The position numbers and the translations under genes are program-made. Below, in pieces: positions 1-7,861 of a stretch of 64,000 nucleotides of DNA; position 1 is the stretch's first letter, and each line of letters begins with the position of its first letter. Origin of the DNA: Saprospiraceae bacterium (GTDB lineage: Bacteria > Bacteroidota > Bacteroidia > Chitinophagales > Saprospiraceae); NCBI GenBank assembly GCA_022841345.1, contig JALHRR010000015.1, positions 33,509 through 97,508 of the forward strand, in the 5' to 3' direction. A model generated the notes under the pieces. The model saw only the letters and a program-made list of their open reading frames with translations, was not told the origin of the DNA and searched no databases.

Positions 1-590
1 CTTTGTTCCAATAAAGTATTCAGGTCAGTGTATTCAATATGAAATTCATCCGTCTCAGGTTGTTGAACAGGGTCATGCGCAATTAAACGACATCCGAATC
101 CATTCATAATTCTGGCAAAAACGTAACCGATTTTTCCGGTGCCAATAATTCCTGTGGTTTTGCCATGCAGATTGATGCCTACCAATTCATCCAACCTGAA
201 GTCCTGCAACTGCATTAATAGTCTTGAATGGTGTAATTTCCGGACAAGTGCAAGGAGAAGAGCAACACTATGCTCAGCAATGGCATGAGGTGAATAACCC
301 GGGACATTAGCTACTTTAAGTTGAAGATCCTCAGCAGCTTTCAGATCCACATGATCATAACCCACAGAGCGAAGTGCAATGTATTTTACGTTTATACCTG
401 AAAGCTTTTCCAGGATGGTCCGATCAGCTTTATCATTTGAAAAGATGGCAATAGCATCAAATCCGTCTGCCATTTTCACCGTTTCTACATTTAGCTGAAA
501 TTCAGTAAACTCAAGATCATGCTTGCCTTCAGCCGCTTTTTCAAGTGAGAACTTGTCAAATCCATGGATACTATATGCGAGAACTTTCAT
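1..590 (-). CDS. D-2-hydroxyacid dehydrogenase (D-lactate dehydrogenase-like), partial
   Basis: The reading frame opens at the ATG ending at base 590 and runs off the left edge, leaving about 196 N-terminal residues of a family that is usually 325-335 residues long. It shows the family's N-terminal catalytic half, with 'SVGYDHVD' near residues 75-82 and 'YSPHAIAEH' near 99-107, followed by the Rossmann dinucleotide motif GTGKIG at 150-155. Known members reduce 2-oxoacids such as pyruvate with NADH in the cytoplasm. The active-site Arg, Glu and His lie partly beyond the edge, so substrate cannot be judged. The next gene on the same strand (CBS pair) lies upstream and is separated by two hairpins that look like terminators, so this gene is probably transcribed alone. 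Confidence 0.88.
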   Translation of the reverse strand, partial: MKVLAYSIHGFDKFSLEKAAEGKHDLEFTEFQLNVETVKMADGFDAIAIFSNDKADRTILEKLSGINVKYIALRSVGYDHVDLKAAEDLQLKVANVPGYSPHAIAEHSVALLLALVRKLHHSRLLMQLQDFRLDELVGINLHGKTTGIIGTGKIGYVFARIMNGFGCRLIAHDPVQQPETDEFHIEYTDLNTLLEQ

Positions 591-657
591 GATTCAATTC
601 TATTGTTTTAAGTTGATTCTATAATATAGTAAAATTCCGGGCCGACTATTTTATATT

Positions 658-685
658 AAAAAAAAGGTGTCAGGGGTGACACCTT
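658..685 (-). terminator. Rho-independent terminator-like hairpin
   Basis: Read on the minus strand this is a perfect 9-bp stem (AAGGTGTCA with TGACACCTT) and a 4-base loop, followed by eight T. It lies about 130 bases past the stop of the CBS-pair gene and before the dehydrogenase start. It fits an intrinsic terminator, probably a second one behind the hairpin at 765-794. Confidence 0.6.
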
Positions 686-764
686 ATATGGTAAATACGA
701 ATTCTAAAAAAATGCCGGCTTGAAAAACAAAAATCATTCAGGTTGCCCCTGAGAATTGCAAGAA

Positions 765-794
765 AGGCTGCCCGAAACAAGTTCGAAGCAGCCT
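765..794 (-). terminator. Terminator hairpin after the CBS-pair gene
   Basis: A 7-bp stem (AGGCTGC with GCAGCCT) has an inner CGAA/TTCG helix after a small internal loop. Its near edge is 24 bases past the CBS-pair stop on the minus strand and it is followed by a short T-rich stretch. Stem-loops of this 'GGCTGC..GCAGCC' type often close Bacteroidota transcripts; the assignment is by position and structure only. Confidence 0.55.
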
Positions 795-817
795 GCATTA
801 CTCACCAATTTACATCA

Positions 818-1234
818 TTAATACTGCTCCAACATATAGGAAATTACGTCTGTAGTCGTTACAATTCCTTTAAGGATTCCTTCATCTATGACAGGGAGTG
901 CATGATATTCTTCTTTAGCAAATATTTCAGCGACATCTTTGATACTGTCATGTGAATTTACTGATCGGGGTTTGGAGGTCATGACCTGTGGGATGCTTAA
1001 CATTTCCAACACAGCTTCATCTGCTCCTTCCTGATTTTCAAATAAAGCTCCAAATGTCAATCTGTTAATATCTGTTCGACTTATTATTCCACTCAATTGA
1101 TTACCGTGCATCACAGGTAAATGTCTGATTTTGTGTTTTCTCAAAATGTCTACAGCATCTTGTAATTTGTCAGTTTCCTGCACCAGATATACATCCGTGG
1201 TCATGATTTTACTGACTGGTTCCCGTTTTTTCAT
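818..1234 (-). CDS. CBS-domain pair protein
   Basis: A stand-alone 138-residue protein made almost only of two CBS motifs, roughly residues 8-65 and 80-138. Each has the typical 'V..IM(T/S)...V...D.L.DA' opening and the 'LPV(M/I)....L.GI(I/V)(S/T).TD(I/V)' close. CBS pairs (Bateman modules) bind adenine nucleotides such as AMP, ATP or S-adenosylmethionine and act as energy sensors. No enzyme or channel domain is attached, so it probably works by partner binding in the cytoplasm. It starts with an ATG in 'MKKREPVSKIM' and is followed by a likely terminator. Its place beside catalase and DUF892 genes fits a general-stress role, but that is inference from context. Confidence 0.88.
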   Translation of the reverse strand: MKKREPVSKIMTTDVYLVQETDKLQDAVDILRKHKIRHLPVMHGNQLSGIISRTDINRLTFGALFENQEGADEAVLEMLSIPQVMTSKPRSVNSHDSIKDVAEIFAKEEYHALPVIDEGILKGIVTTTDVISYMLEQY

Positions 1235-1410
1235 TTTTATTGATTTTGTACAGCATAAAGGTAAAGCCCCGATAAATGAAAATTTGTGACATTTATTAAC
1301 TCAGGTAATGACTTTTGTCATTTACTATTATCTGTACGTTTTGAAAATTGCCCCCGGTTTAATTTGAGACTGTGGAGGTCTCCAAATTTGGATCCAATCT
1401 TAACAGCCTC

Positions 1411-2322
1411 TTATTGCGATTTTACTTTCTTCATTATTTCTCTGACTTCATCCATGCGCCCATTAATAACCATATTTAATTTGCTATGATCCAGCATATT
1501 ATTTTCAGATCTGAGAACACCATTGAAATGAAGACTGAAGGGGGCATCTTTCCCTATGAGCAACTCCCACCCGGTTTTGATAAGTTTACTATCCTGAATA
1601 TTGGCATTAACAGTTATATATTCAGATGAACCGGGAGGAAGTAAAATGTCAGGATCAAGGATTCCCTGTACAGCAAAATATTCGTCGATGTAAAAATTGA
1701 ACCGTCCATCATGGAGGTGTATTTCAAATTCATTCGGATTCTCTATCAGAAGCACGATGTCGACTCCTTTTTTTCTCAATTGAAGCAGATTTAGATCGAG
1801 CTCTTCCAATTTCACCCCGGGCACTTTCAAAGCAGGTAGCCGTCTTGAAAAATTCATTTTGATTTGTTTCTCTCCGGCAATAGGTACATCAATATCCATC
1901 ATTGCATGGACTGCATATTCCGCCGAGTCTGTTTTATTTATTTCAAAGTGTTTTAAAACCTTTGAAAGTGCTTCAGCATCCAAAGCAAGCTGTAATTCTA
2001 CAAATGAAGTGTCTCCGGATCGGATGATGAGAGGTTCATTGTATTCACTATTAAGTATTTGCACGGAATCAACGAGTACTCTGTAACTAATTCTTGTAGT
2101 ATTAATATTGACGAGTAATGGATTGTCAAAGGCTATTCTACAGTCCATTTTGACCAGATCTTTATTGATTTCAGTGATAGTTACTGAGGTGACGCTGAGG
2201 TTCGGTAAAATTTTATCTGCTGCATTCTGACGTGAATCAGCGGTTTGTGGTGCGTTGCACCACCAAATTGTTCCAATGATCAAAAGCAAAAATATTATTA
2301 AAATCCAGATTCGGCTTTTCAT
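1411..2322 (-). CDS. LEA type 2 / WHy-domain-like exported or membrane-anchored protein
   Basis: The 303-residue product begins with a signal anchor or uncleaved signal (about residues 3-22, rich in I/L, then Trp-Trp-Cys). The rest is beta-rich and appears to hold two copies of a LEA-type-2 (WHy) fold: the first around 40-155 has 'DCRIAFDNPLLVNINTTRISY', the second around 165-280 has 'DIVLLIENPNEFEIHLHDGRF'. The 'NPN/NPL..(V)(I/N)(I/L)' core is typical of LEA14-like proteins, which are linked to desiccation and stress tolerance. Two tandem domains is a common arrangement in bacteria. The small-protein gene upstream is separated by a strong hairpin. The family call is moderately sure; the exact role is unknown. 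Confidence 0.6.
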   Translation of the reverse strand: MKSRIWILIIFLLLIIGTIWWCNAPQTADSRQNAADKILPNLSVTSVTITEINKDLVKMDCRIAFDNPLLVNINTTRISYRVLVDSVQILNSEYNEPLIIRSGDTSFVELQLALDAEALSKVLKHFEINKTDSAEYAVHAMMDIDVPIAGEKQIKMNFSRRLPALKVPGVKLEELDLNLLQLRKKGVDIVLLIENPNEFEIHLHDGRFNFYIDEYFAVQGILDPDILLPPGSSEYITVNANIQDSKLIKTGWELLIGKDAPFSLHFNGVLRSENNMLDHSKLNMVINGRMDEVREIMKKVKSQ

Positions 2323-2353
2323 ATTGAGCCGTATTTAGGTTTTGAATAAAAGT

Positions 2354-2385
2354 GCAGTACAGACCTAAGAAAGGATCTGTACTGC
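2354..2385 (-). terminator. Hairpin between the 39-residue gene and the LEA-like gene
   Basis: A perfect 10-bp inverted repeat (GCAGTACAGA with TCTGTACTGC) is extended by two G-C pairs across a one-base bulge, and is followed on the minus strand by ACTTTTATT. It lies about 90 bases past the stop of the short upstream gene and 32 bases before the LEA-like start. It could terminate the short transcript or sit in the leader of the LEA-like gene. Confidence 0.5.
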
Positions 2386-2475
2386 TGAACTGTTTTATTG
2401 GGAATAAAAAAACAGTTTTTTAAACCCAATCACGGGGGGATTTGGGAGGAAGTTGGTTTATTTTTAAAATCAGGA

Positions 2476-2595
2476 TCAATTACACTGACCCAATAACATG
2501 TATATAATGACAAATACTACTATTGTACCAAGACAGCCACCGCCTAGTTTTTTGGCGCCATAGCCGGCTATTAGTACCTTGAAAAAATTGTTCAT
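2476..2595 (-). CDS. Small conserved membrane protein, 39 residues
   Basis: A short frame with an ATG ending at 2595 encodes 39 residues. It starts 'MNNFFKVLIAGYGAKKLGGG', then has a hydrophobic helix 'CLGTIVVFVIIYMLLG' to the stop. I have seen the combination 'GAKKLGGGCLGT' plus one C-terminal transmembrane segment in short unannotated Bacteroidota proteins, so I treat it as a real gene although it is very short. A basic-glycine N-terminus and single helix suggest an inner-membrane peptide. It lies between katE and the LEA-like gene on the same strand with a hairpin after it. Function unknown. Confidence 0.6.
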   Translation of the reverse strand: MNNFFKVLIAGYGAKKLGGGCLGTIVVFVIIYMLLGQCN

Positions 2596-2661
2596 GGTTT
2601 TTCTGTTTTTAAATTTTATGAATGTGTATTCGATTCAAAATGAATCATGGTATGAATTATT

Positions 2662-4821
2662 TTATTCCTTTACCTTTTTTGTTTTTTCTCTCTCCCAAAA
2701 TCGATGTTTACCAATGGCTTTGACAAATGCTTCCGGTGATGTATTAATTTCAATTCCCATTTTTGATCCGGTAGATGAATTTGTGAGATCAATTAAATGT
2801 CCTGCTTTGATTTTTTTCAGGATCTCAGCTCCAAGCCCATCTGCGGCAATTGGTTTGCAATGCTTAAATGCTTCGTTAATAAAATTTTCTATAAGATCCT
2901 GCTCCAAATAGTTTTTGGTTTTAATATCACCATTTGGAACATATATTGCATCAAACAATACTGAAGCAACAGTCACAAGGCTATGATCTACGGCGATCTC
3001 TTTGCCATTGGAGCCTTTAATTGTGCCGGGTTTTTGTGCAATTATTTTTGCCTGAGCTCCTGCTATTTCAAGAGCTTTTAACATTGCATTCAATGATCCT
3101 TCGTCTACACCATTGTCTGTAAGAACTGCTATACATCGGGATTCTATAGAACCGTTTATATTTTTAAGCATGCTGAGCGCTTTTGAATCAGCAATACTTT
3201 GTTTTTTCCGGGTGGGTTCGTATTTATTCTGATCTGCATCCGCCGGTACTCCGTGATTCAAGGGACGCTCAGGCTCAGTAACCTGTATACCAAGATTAGC
3301 GGCCACTGATGCTTCCAGGTTTTTATCTACCCGGGATAGAATCCCTACCATTCGTTCTCTGATATAATGGCGCTCTACTTTACCCAGTTCAAAAGTGAAG
3401 GCATTGATGATATGATTCTGTTCAGGTTCTGTCTGACTATTATAAAAAAGAGTGGCCTGGCTAAAATGATCGGAGAAACTTTCGCTTCGGTCTCTTATTT
3501 TTTTTGCATCGATTCTTTCCTGATAACTCGAAAAACCACCTTCTGAAATTTTGGCTTGAAACGGGCATCCTCCACTGATGGAATTTGGATGATAGCTTGT
3601 CTTTTCACTATTAATCGTTTGCCTCATATGCCCATCTCTTTGATTGTTCATGACTGGAACAATGGGGCGATTGATCGGAATTTCATGAAAATTAGGGCTG
3701 CCCAGTCTGGACAATTGTGTGTCAGTATAGGAAAACAACCTTCCTTGTAATAGAGGATCATTTGTAAAATCAATCCCGGGCACCAAATGACCGGGGTGGA
3801 AAGCAATTTGCTCGGTTTCTGCAAAAAAATTGTCAGGATTACGATTCAAAGTCATTTTTCCTATTCTTTGTACCGGTACAATTTCTTCCGGAATTAACTT
3901 TGTAGGATCCAGAAGATCAAAATCAAATTTATGTTCATCCGCTTCCGGAATCACCTGGATTCCTAAATCCCATTCAGGGAAATGTCCTGTCTCAATTGCT
4001 TCCCACAAATCTCTGCGATGAAAATCAGGATCTTTGCCCGAAATTTGCTGCGCTTCCTCCCAGGCAACTGCATGAGTTCCCAATTTAGGTTTCCAGTGAA
4101 ATTTCACGAAGTGCGATTCGCCTTTTTCATTTAAAAATCTGAAAGTGTTGACACCAAATCCCTCCATCATTCTATAACTTCGTGGAATAGCCCGATCGCT
4201 CATGGTCCACATAATCATATGCATACTTTCAGGCATGAGGGAAATAAAATCCCAAAAGGTATCATGAGCTGATGCAGCTTGAGGCATTTCATGATGCGGT
4301 TCAGGTTTTACAGCATGAACAAGATCAGGAAACTTCATTGCATCTTGTATAAAAAAGACAGGAATATTATTACCCACAAGGTCATAATTCCCTTCCTCAG
4401 TATAAAATTTTACTGCGAATCCTCTGACATCTCTGGCCAAATCTGTAGAACCTCTGTTACCTGCCACAGTAGAAAATCGAACAAATACCGGCGTTTTTCT
4501 GGATGTATCATTAAGGAATTTTGCTTTGGTATATTTTCCGATGGGTTCATACAATTCAAAGACTCCATGAGCACCAGACCCTCTTGCGTGGACAATCCTT
4601 TCGGGTATTCTCTCATGATCAAAATGCGTAATCTTTTCCCGCAGTATAAAGTCTTCCAGTAATGTTGCTCCTCTTTCACCGGCTTTTAGTGAATTTTGAT
4701 TGTCATTAATTAACAATCCCTGATTGGTGCTGAGAAATTGGCCATCACCATTCTGAGTATTGGTCTGCAGATCACTTACTTTTTTGTTTTCCTTCGGTTG
4801 AGGATTCTGTTTTTTTGCCAT
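2662..4821 (-). CDS. katE: Catalase HPII, large-subunit clade 2
   Basis: The 719-residue length matches the large monofunctional haem catalases, which carry an N-terminal extension and a C-terminal DJ-1/PfpI-like domain. Visible residues include the distal His78 in 'RIVHARGSGAHG', Asn151 in 'DLVGNNIPVFF', and the proximal haem Tyr in 'RLFSYTDTQLSRLG' (about 365). The last ~150 residues ('SIESRCIAVLTDNGVDEG' onward) form the flavodoxin-like domain. It dismutates hydrogen peroxide to water and oxygen. The Lys/Gln-rich N-terminus has no signal peptide, so a cytoplasmic enzyme is expected. Neighbours (DUF892 protein, mini-lipoprotein, CBS pair) are typical stationary-phase or osmotic-stress companions. 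The ATG ending at 4821 is the only sensible start. Confidence 0.96.
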   Translation of the reverse strand: MAKKQNPQPKENKKVSDLQTNTQNGDGQFLSTNQGLLINDNQNSLKAGERGATLLEDFILREKITHFDHERIPERIVHARGSGAHGVFELYEPIGKYTKAKFLNDTSRKTPVFVRFSTVAGNRGSTDLARDVRGFAVKFYTEEGNYDLVGNNIPVFFIQDAMKFPDLVHAVKPEPHHEMPQAASAHDTFWDFISLMPESMHMIMWTMSDRAIPRSYRMMEGFGVNTFRFLNEKGESHFVKFHWKPKLGTHAVAWEEAQQISGKDPDFHRRDLWEAIETGHFPEWDLGIQVIPEADEHKFDFDLLDPTKLIPEEIVPVQRIGKMTLNRNPDNFFAETEQIAFHPGHLVPGIDFTNDPLLQGRLFSYTDTQLSRLGSPNFHEIPINRPIVPVMNNQRDGHMRQTINSEKTSYHPNSISGGCPFQAKISEGGFSSYQERIDAKKIRDRSESFSDHFSQATLFYNSQTEPEQNHIINAFTFELGKVERHYIRERMVGILSRVDKNLEASVAANLGIQVTEPERPLNHGVPADADQNKYEPTRKKQSIADSKALSMLKNINGSIESRCIAVLTDNGVDEGSLNAMLKALEIAGAQAKIIAQKPGTIKGSNGKEIAVDHSLVTVASVLFDAIYVPNGDIKTKNYLEQDLIENFINEAFKHCKPIAADGLGAEILKKIKAGHLIDLTNSSTGSKMGIEINTSPEAFVKAIGKHRFWEREKTKKVKE

Positions 4822-4931
4822 GTTGATATTTTTTGAGACAACAATCTGATGGGCACCTGTTCAAAAACAATTCAATCAAGCGGTGGTGCACTTTCCCGCG
4901 AGCTTAATCAATACAAAAGTTAATGAAATGA

Positions 4932-5105
4932 TTATTTCCTTCTGGAAAATCTGAATATCAGATACAGCACCAGGGCTATAATAGCAATTACGATAAACAC
5001 ACCCACTCCAACACCCGCTTGAAAGATACCTTCAATTACTTCGCAGCTTGAAAATGATAATAATATTACAGTTAAAGCCAGTATTGGCATTGCTTGATTT
5101 TTCAT
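4932..5105 (-). CDS. Mini-lipoprotein with one membrane helix, 57 residues
   Basis: I place the start at the ATG ending at 5105; upstream codons in frame lie inside the preceding gene and read as a shadow. The product opens with a lipoprotein signal ('MPILALTVILLSFSS' then Cys21), followed by 'EVIEGIFQAGVGVGV' and a strongly hydrophobic helix to the basic end 'RFSRRK'. Short proteins of this kind ('SCEV..GIF.AG.G.G.F') are widespread in Bacteroidota and are sometimes mis-named phosphatidate cytidylyltransferase; nothing here supports an enzyme. It follows the DUF892 gene by 22 bases on the same strand, so the two are probably co-transcribed. Function unknown; envelope stress is a guess from context. 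Confidence 0.7.
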   Translation of the reverse strand: MKNQAMPILALTVILLSFSSCEVIEGIFQAGVGVGVFIVIAIIALVLYLIFRFSRRK

Positions 5106-5127
5106 GTTTTCTGTTTTTGTTATGAAC

Positions 5128-5835
5128 TTATTTCGATGCTTTTTTAGGACCTGCAGAGCCCGGTTTTTTTGTTGCTGATCCTGCTGTTTTTCTGGTGCCA
5201 TTGGATGACATTTTTGATGCAGCTTTTTTAGTTGAGCTTACATTTTTCGCAGGTTTGGTGGTGGAGCTATCATTATCTTTGGCTTGATGGTTGATACTCT
5301 GTGAAACTTCTGTCAGTTTTTTATCAGCATCATACTCCTGATCCAGGATAGTTTGTAAGATTTTTGCTGCCTCAGTTTCACCAAGGGATTTTGCAAACGA
5401 ACATAAAGTACCATAAGAAGCGATCTCATAATGTTCTACCTTTTGTGAAGCTGAAATAATTGCGGCGTCTCTTACATCTCCTTCTTTAGCAGATTTCATT
5501 ATTTCTTCGCCTTCTTTAATCAGGCCTTCCATAGCGACGCATTTCTTAGCCTGCGCCTTCTTGCCAATTGCCTGGAACACTTTCTCAACACTGGTCACCT
5601 GACGTTCTGTGACTTTAAGATGAGCAGTGATTGCAGCTACAAGTTTTTTGGATGTGGCGTTCTGGGCCATTTTGGGAAGCGCTTTTACCAGCGCTTTTTC
5701 AGCTCCGTAAATGTCTTTTAGTTCATCTACGAAAAGATCCCGTAAATCTTTGGCTGCATCTGTTTTGGCTTTTACTGGTTTTTTAGCAGCCGGCTTTTTT
5801 ATATTATTCTGTTGAGATTTTGTTGTCTTTTCCAT
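5128..5835 (-). CDS. DUF892 (YciE/YciF-type) ferritin-like protein with Lys/Ala-rich tails
   Basis: The 235-residue protein has a DUF892 core (about residues 28-168) beginning 'LRDLFVDELKDIYGAEKALVKALPKMAQ', a four-helix ferritin-like bundle. The acidic and His residues expected for the di-iron site are visible, for example E-K-A, 'QKVEHYEIASYG' and 'DQEYDADKKL'. Both ends are unusual: residues 1-27 and 170-235 are Lys/Ala/Ser/Thr-rich and resemble histone H1-like or DNA-binding tails. YciE/YciF-like proteins are induced by stress and are structurally similar to rubrerythrin, but their reaction is not established. The tails suggest binding to nucleic acid, which is inference. It precedes the mini-lipoprotein gene by 22 bases. 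Confidence 0.88.
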   Translation of the reverse strand: MEKTTKSQQNNIKKPAAKKPVKAKTDAAKDLRDLFVDELKDIYGAEKALVKALPKMAQNATSKKLVAAITAHLKVTERQVTSVEKVFQAIGKKAQAKKCVAMEGLIKEGEEIMKSAKEGDVRDAAIISASQKVEHYEIASYGTLCSFAKSLGETEAAKILQTILDQEYDADKKLTEVSQSINHQAKDNDSSTTKPAKNVSSTKKAASKMSSNGTRKTAGSATKKPGSAGPKKASK

Positions 5836-5975
5836 TATATATGATTTTAAGTGGTTATTTGAACTTTTGCAAAGATGCCGGGAATGAAGGTTTGTGGTAT
5901 TACACCTTCCTAATTAATAGTTACAATATTCCTGCAATGGATCCAAAGTAGATCCCGAATATTGAATAAATAAAG

Positions 5976-6007
5976 CAGCCGGCAGATGTCGTTACAAGTA
6001 CCGGCTG
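5976..6007 (-). terminator. Hairpin downstream of the AraC gene
   Basis: A 7-bp GC-rich stem (CAGCCGG with CCGGCTG) and an 18-base loop, followed on the minus strand by 'CTTTATTTATT'. It lies about 90 bases past the AraC stop and 140 bases before the DUF892 start. The long loop makes it a weak terminator candidate. Confidence 0.35.
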
Positions 6008-6097
6008 GAAGAACAAGATGTGAGAAGTATAATCTTTAATAAATTGGAATAGACCAATTTTTAATTTTCTATTTTGAAGGATAAGGAGAAAGGATTT

Positions 6098-6736
6098 CTA
6101 AGCACTTTCTGCCCCTTGATTTAAGCGGTCATTATTGTCCGAATTTGGTTGAATTTGGTTTTGATCTTCCGGGCTATGTGAACCAATGATTTTGTCCACT
6201 ATATAAGGATCACTCAGTGACTTAAAATATGTAGGCGTCAATCCTGTGACTTTTTTAAATTGTGTACAAAAATGCGCAACGCTGCTGTAGTGAAGAATAT
6301 AGGAGATTTCTTTCAAGCTTACATTTTCAATAATTAATTCTTTAGCTCGTTCAGTTTTCTGAAGAATAATATATTGCTGAATAGTTGTTCCGGTTTCTTT
6401 TGAGAAGACATTGGAGATAAATGAATATTCATGCTCCAGTTTTTGGCTAATGAATTCCGAATAGTTGGATTCAGGTTTTTCATCAAGATTGTAAACTGCT
6501 TCCCGGATTGCATCTTTGATTTTATGAATGAGCACCGTGGTCTTGTCCTCCAATACTTCAAATCCTATTTCAGCAAGGCTTGCTTTTACCTCCTCCAGCT
6601 GTTCAGTACTTAAAATTTTATCAATTTGAACCTCTCCTAAAGCCACATTTTTAGGCTTCAGACCTATTGTAATCAATTTCTCCTGCACCATTAATATGCA
6701 GCAGTGGCTAACCATATTCTTAATATATAACTTCAT
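6098..6736 (-). CDS. AraC-family regulator with a metal-binding-like N-terminal domain
   Basis: The 212-residue protein ends in an AraC-type double helix-turn-helix (about 95-190), seen in 'ERAKELIIENVSLKEISYI', 'HYSSVAHFCTQFKKVTGLTP' and 'TYFK'. The first 75 residues ('MKLYIKNMVSHCCILMV..' to 'GFEVLEDK') resemble a ferredoxin-like heavy-metal-associated domain; relatives often have Cys-x-x-Cys at this place, while here the segment reads Ser-His-Cys-Cys. This compact form, lacking a cupin sensor, is common in Bacteroidota. It may sense a metal or thiol state, but only the DNA-binding half is certain. The ATG ending at 6736 is followed by a plausible N-terminus. Targets cannot be read, though DUF892 and katE lie downstream on the same strand. 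Confidence 0.85.
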   Translation of the reverse strand: MKLYIKNMVSHCCILMVQEKLITIGLKPKNVALGEVQIDKILSTEQLEEVKASLAEIGFEVLEDKTTVLIHKIKDAIREAVYNLDEKPESNYSEFISQKLEHEYSFISNVFSKETGTTIQQYIILQKTERAKELIIENVSLKEISYILHYSSVAHFCTQFKKVTGLTPTYFKSLSDPYIVDKIIGSHSPEDQNQIQPNSDNNDRLNQGAESA

Positions 6737-7003
6737 ATGTATATAATCCTTTCAATACGATAAAGGTATGGAAGTACACATTACAGTCATTATATTTATT
6801 TTGAATAATATTACATTATTCTTGCTTTGGAGGCAGGCGATTTCTTTGCCTTCAAATTAAGTTGAAAAACGATTTTCTATGGGTGTTAACTCAAGTGCAG
6901 AAATCAGCCCCGTCATAATAATGACATTGAAGAGAATGAAATCCATCCTGAAATGATTTATAGATGGATGGCTATGATGAGCTTAATTCTCACATTTAAG
7001 AGG

Positions 7004-7630
7004 TCATTTCTGAATTAAGAGTTTGGAGCTGTAAATTCTTGTATCACCAAATAATTTAATCAAGTACATCCCGGCAGGGAATAAGGAAAGATCCATCTCA
7101 TGTATTACTCCTGTATTCAGTCTCTGTCTCATATAAATTTTATTTCCACCGGCGTCGAAAATTTCAATATCCAAACTTTTAACAAACTCAAGTTCATCCA
7201 TTTTCAGTTGAAATATTCCATTTTGACTGGGGTTAGGAAAGATTGAAATACTGGGTGGTAATGGGGAAGCTTCAGTGGCTGTAGTTTGAGTTACTATTAT
7301 AATTCCTTTCATGCCGCCTCCTGCATGCGGTTGACAGACATAAAAATGAGTCCCTGCACTCAGGTTCGCCGGCAACACAGTGCCTCCACCAAAAGAGAGC
7401 GCAAATCCACCTGAAAGCGGACTCGTTCCATTTGCATTATATGTAGCCTGAGAAACTTCCACGGCATTATGAATTCCTTCTAAATCGAATACCACAGTAT
7501 CGCCCTGTGCAATTGTTAAATTCATTGGTGAAAAACCAAATCCTGCACTTGTTATTGTCCATGTAGTAGCCCGTGCAGACATTCCAATTGTCAGAATTAG
7601 CACACAAATTGTAAACTTTTTCATAATCAT
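7004..7630 (-). CDS. Secreted cupredoxin with T9SS type A sorting domain
   Basis: The 208-residue product has a signal peptide (about 1-21, ending 'SARA'). A plastocyanin/azurin-like domain follows at about 22-115, where the type 1 copper ligands are visible: His54 in 'GIHNAVEV', Cys99 and His102 in 'FYVCQPHAGG', and Met107. After a short linker comes a C-terminal sorting domain from about 128 ('ISIFPNPSQNGIFQL' to the final 'SSKLLIQK') that directs export by the type IX system and anchoring at the cell surface. Cupredoxins carry single electrons between redox proteins; a surface-anchored one may serve extracellular electron transfer or copper binding. A second in-frame ATG two codons later (ending 7624) is equally possible as start. 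Confidence 0.85.
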   Translation of the reverse strand: MIMKKFTICVLILTIGMSARATTWTITSAGFGFSPMNLTIAQGDTVVFDLEGIHNAVEVSQATYNANGTSPLSGGFALSFGGGTVLPANLSAGTHFYVCQPHAGGGMKGIIIVTQTTATEASPLPPSISIFPNPSQNGIFQLKMDELEFVKSLDIEIFDAGGNKIYMRQRLNTGVIHEMDLSLFPAGMYLIKLFGDTRIYSSKLLIQK

Positions 7631-7861
7631 CTTTTTAGGTTGCGGATTAATTTAATTGACATTTTGATTATTTGATTCAAATAATTCTTTCCGGCTCTTC
7701 GCATTCAGTGACTATTCCGGAAGGGTATTAATAATGATATTTTCCAATGCAGATGATGCACTCAGAACGTTAATACGTTGTTAAGCAACTCAGGTCAAGT
7801 AAGTAGAAAGAAAATATTTATAAAAAGGAAAATTATTATTTCAAAACCAGCATGGAGTCCA

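Noticed and set aside
658..685. Riboswitch or leader of the dehydrogenase gene
   Set aside because: A simple stem followed by eight T on the minus strand is better explained as an intrinsic terminator.
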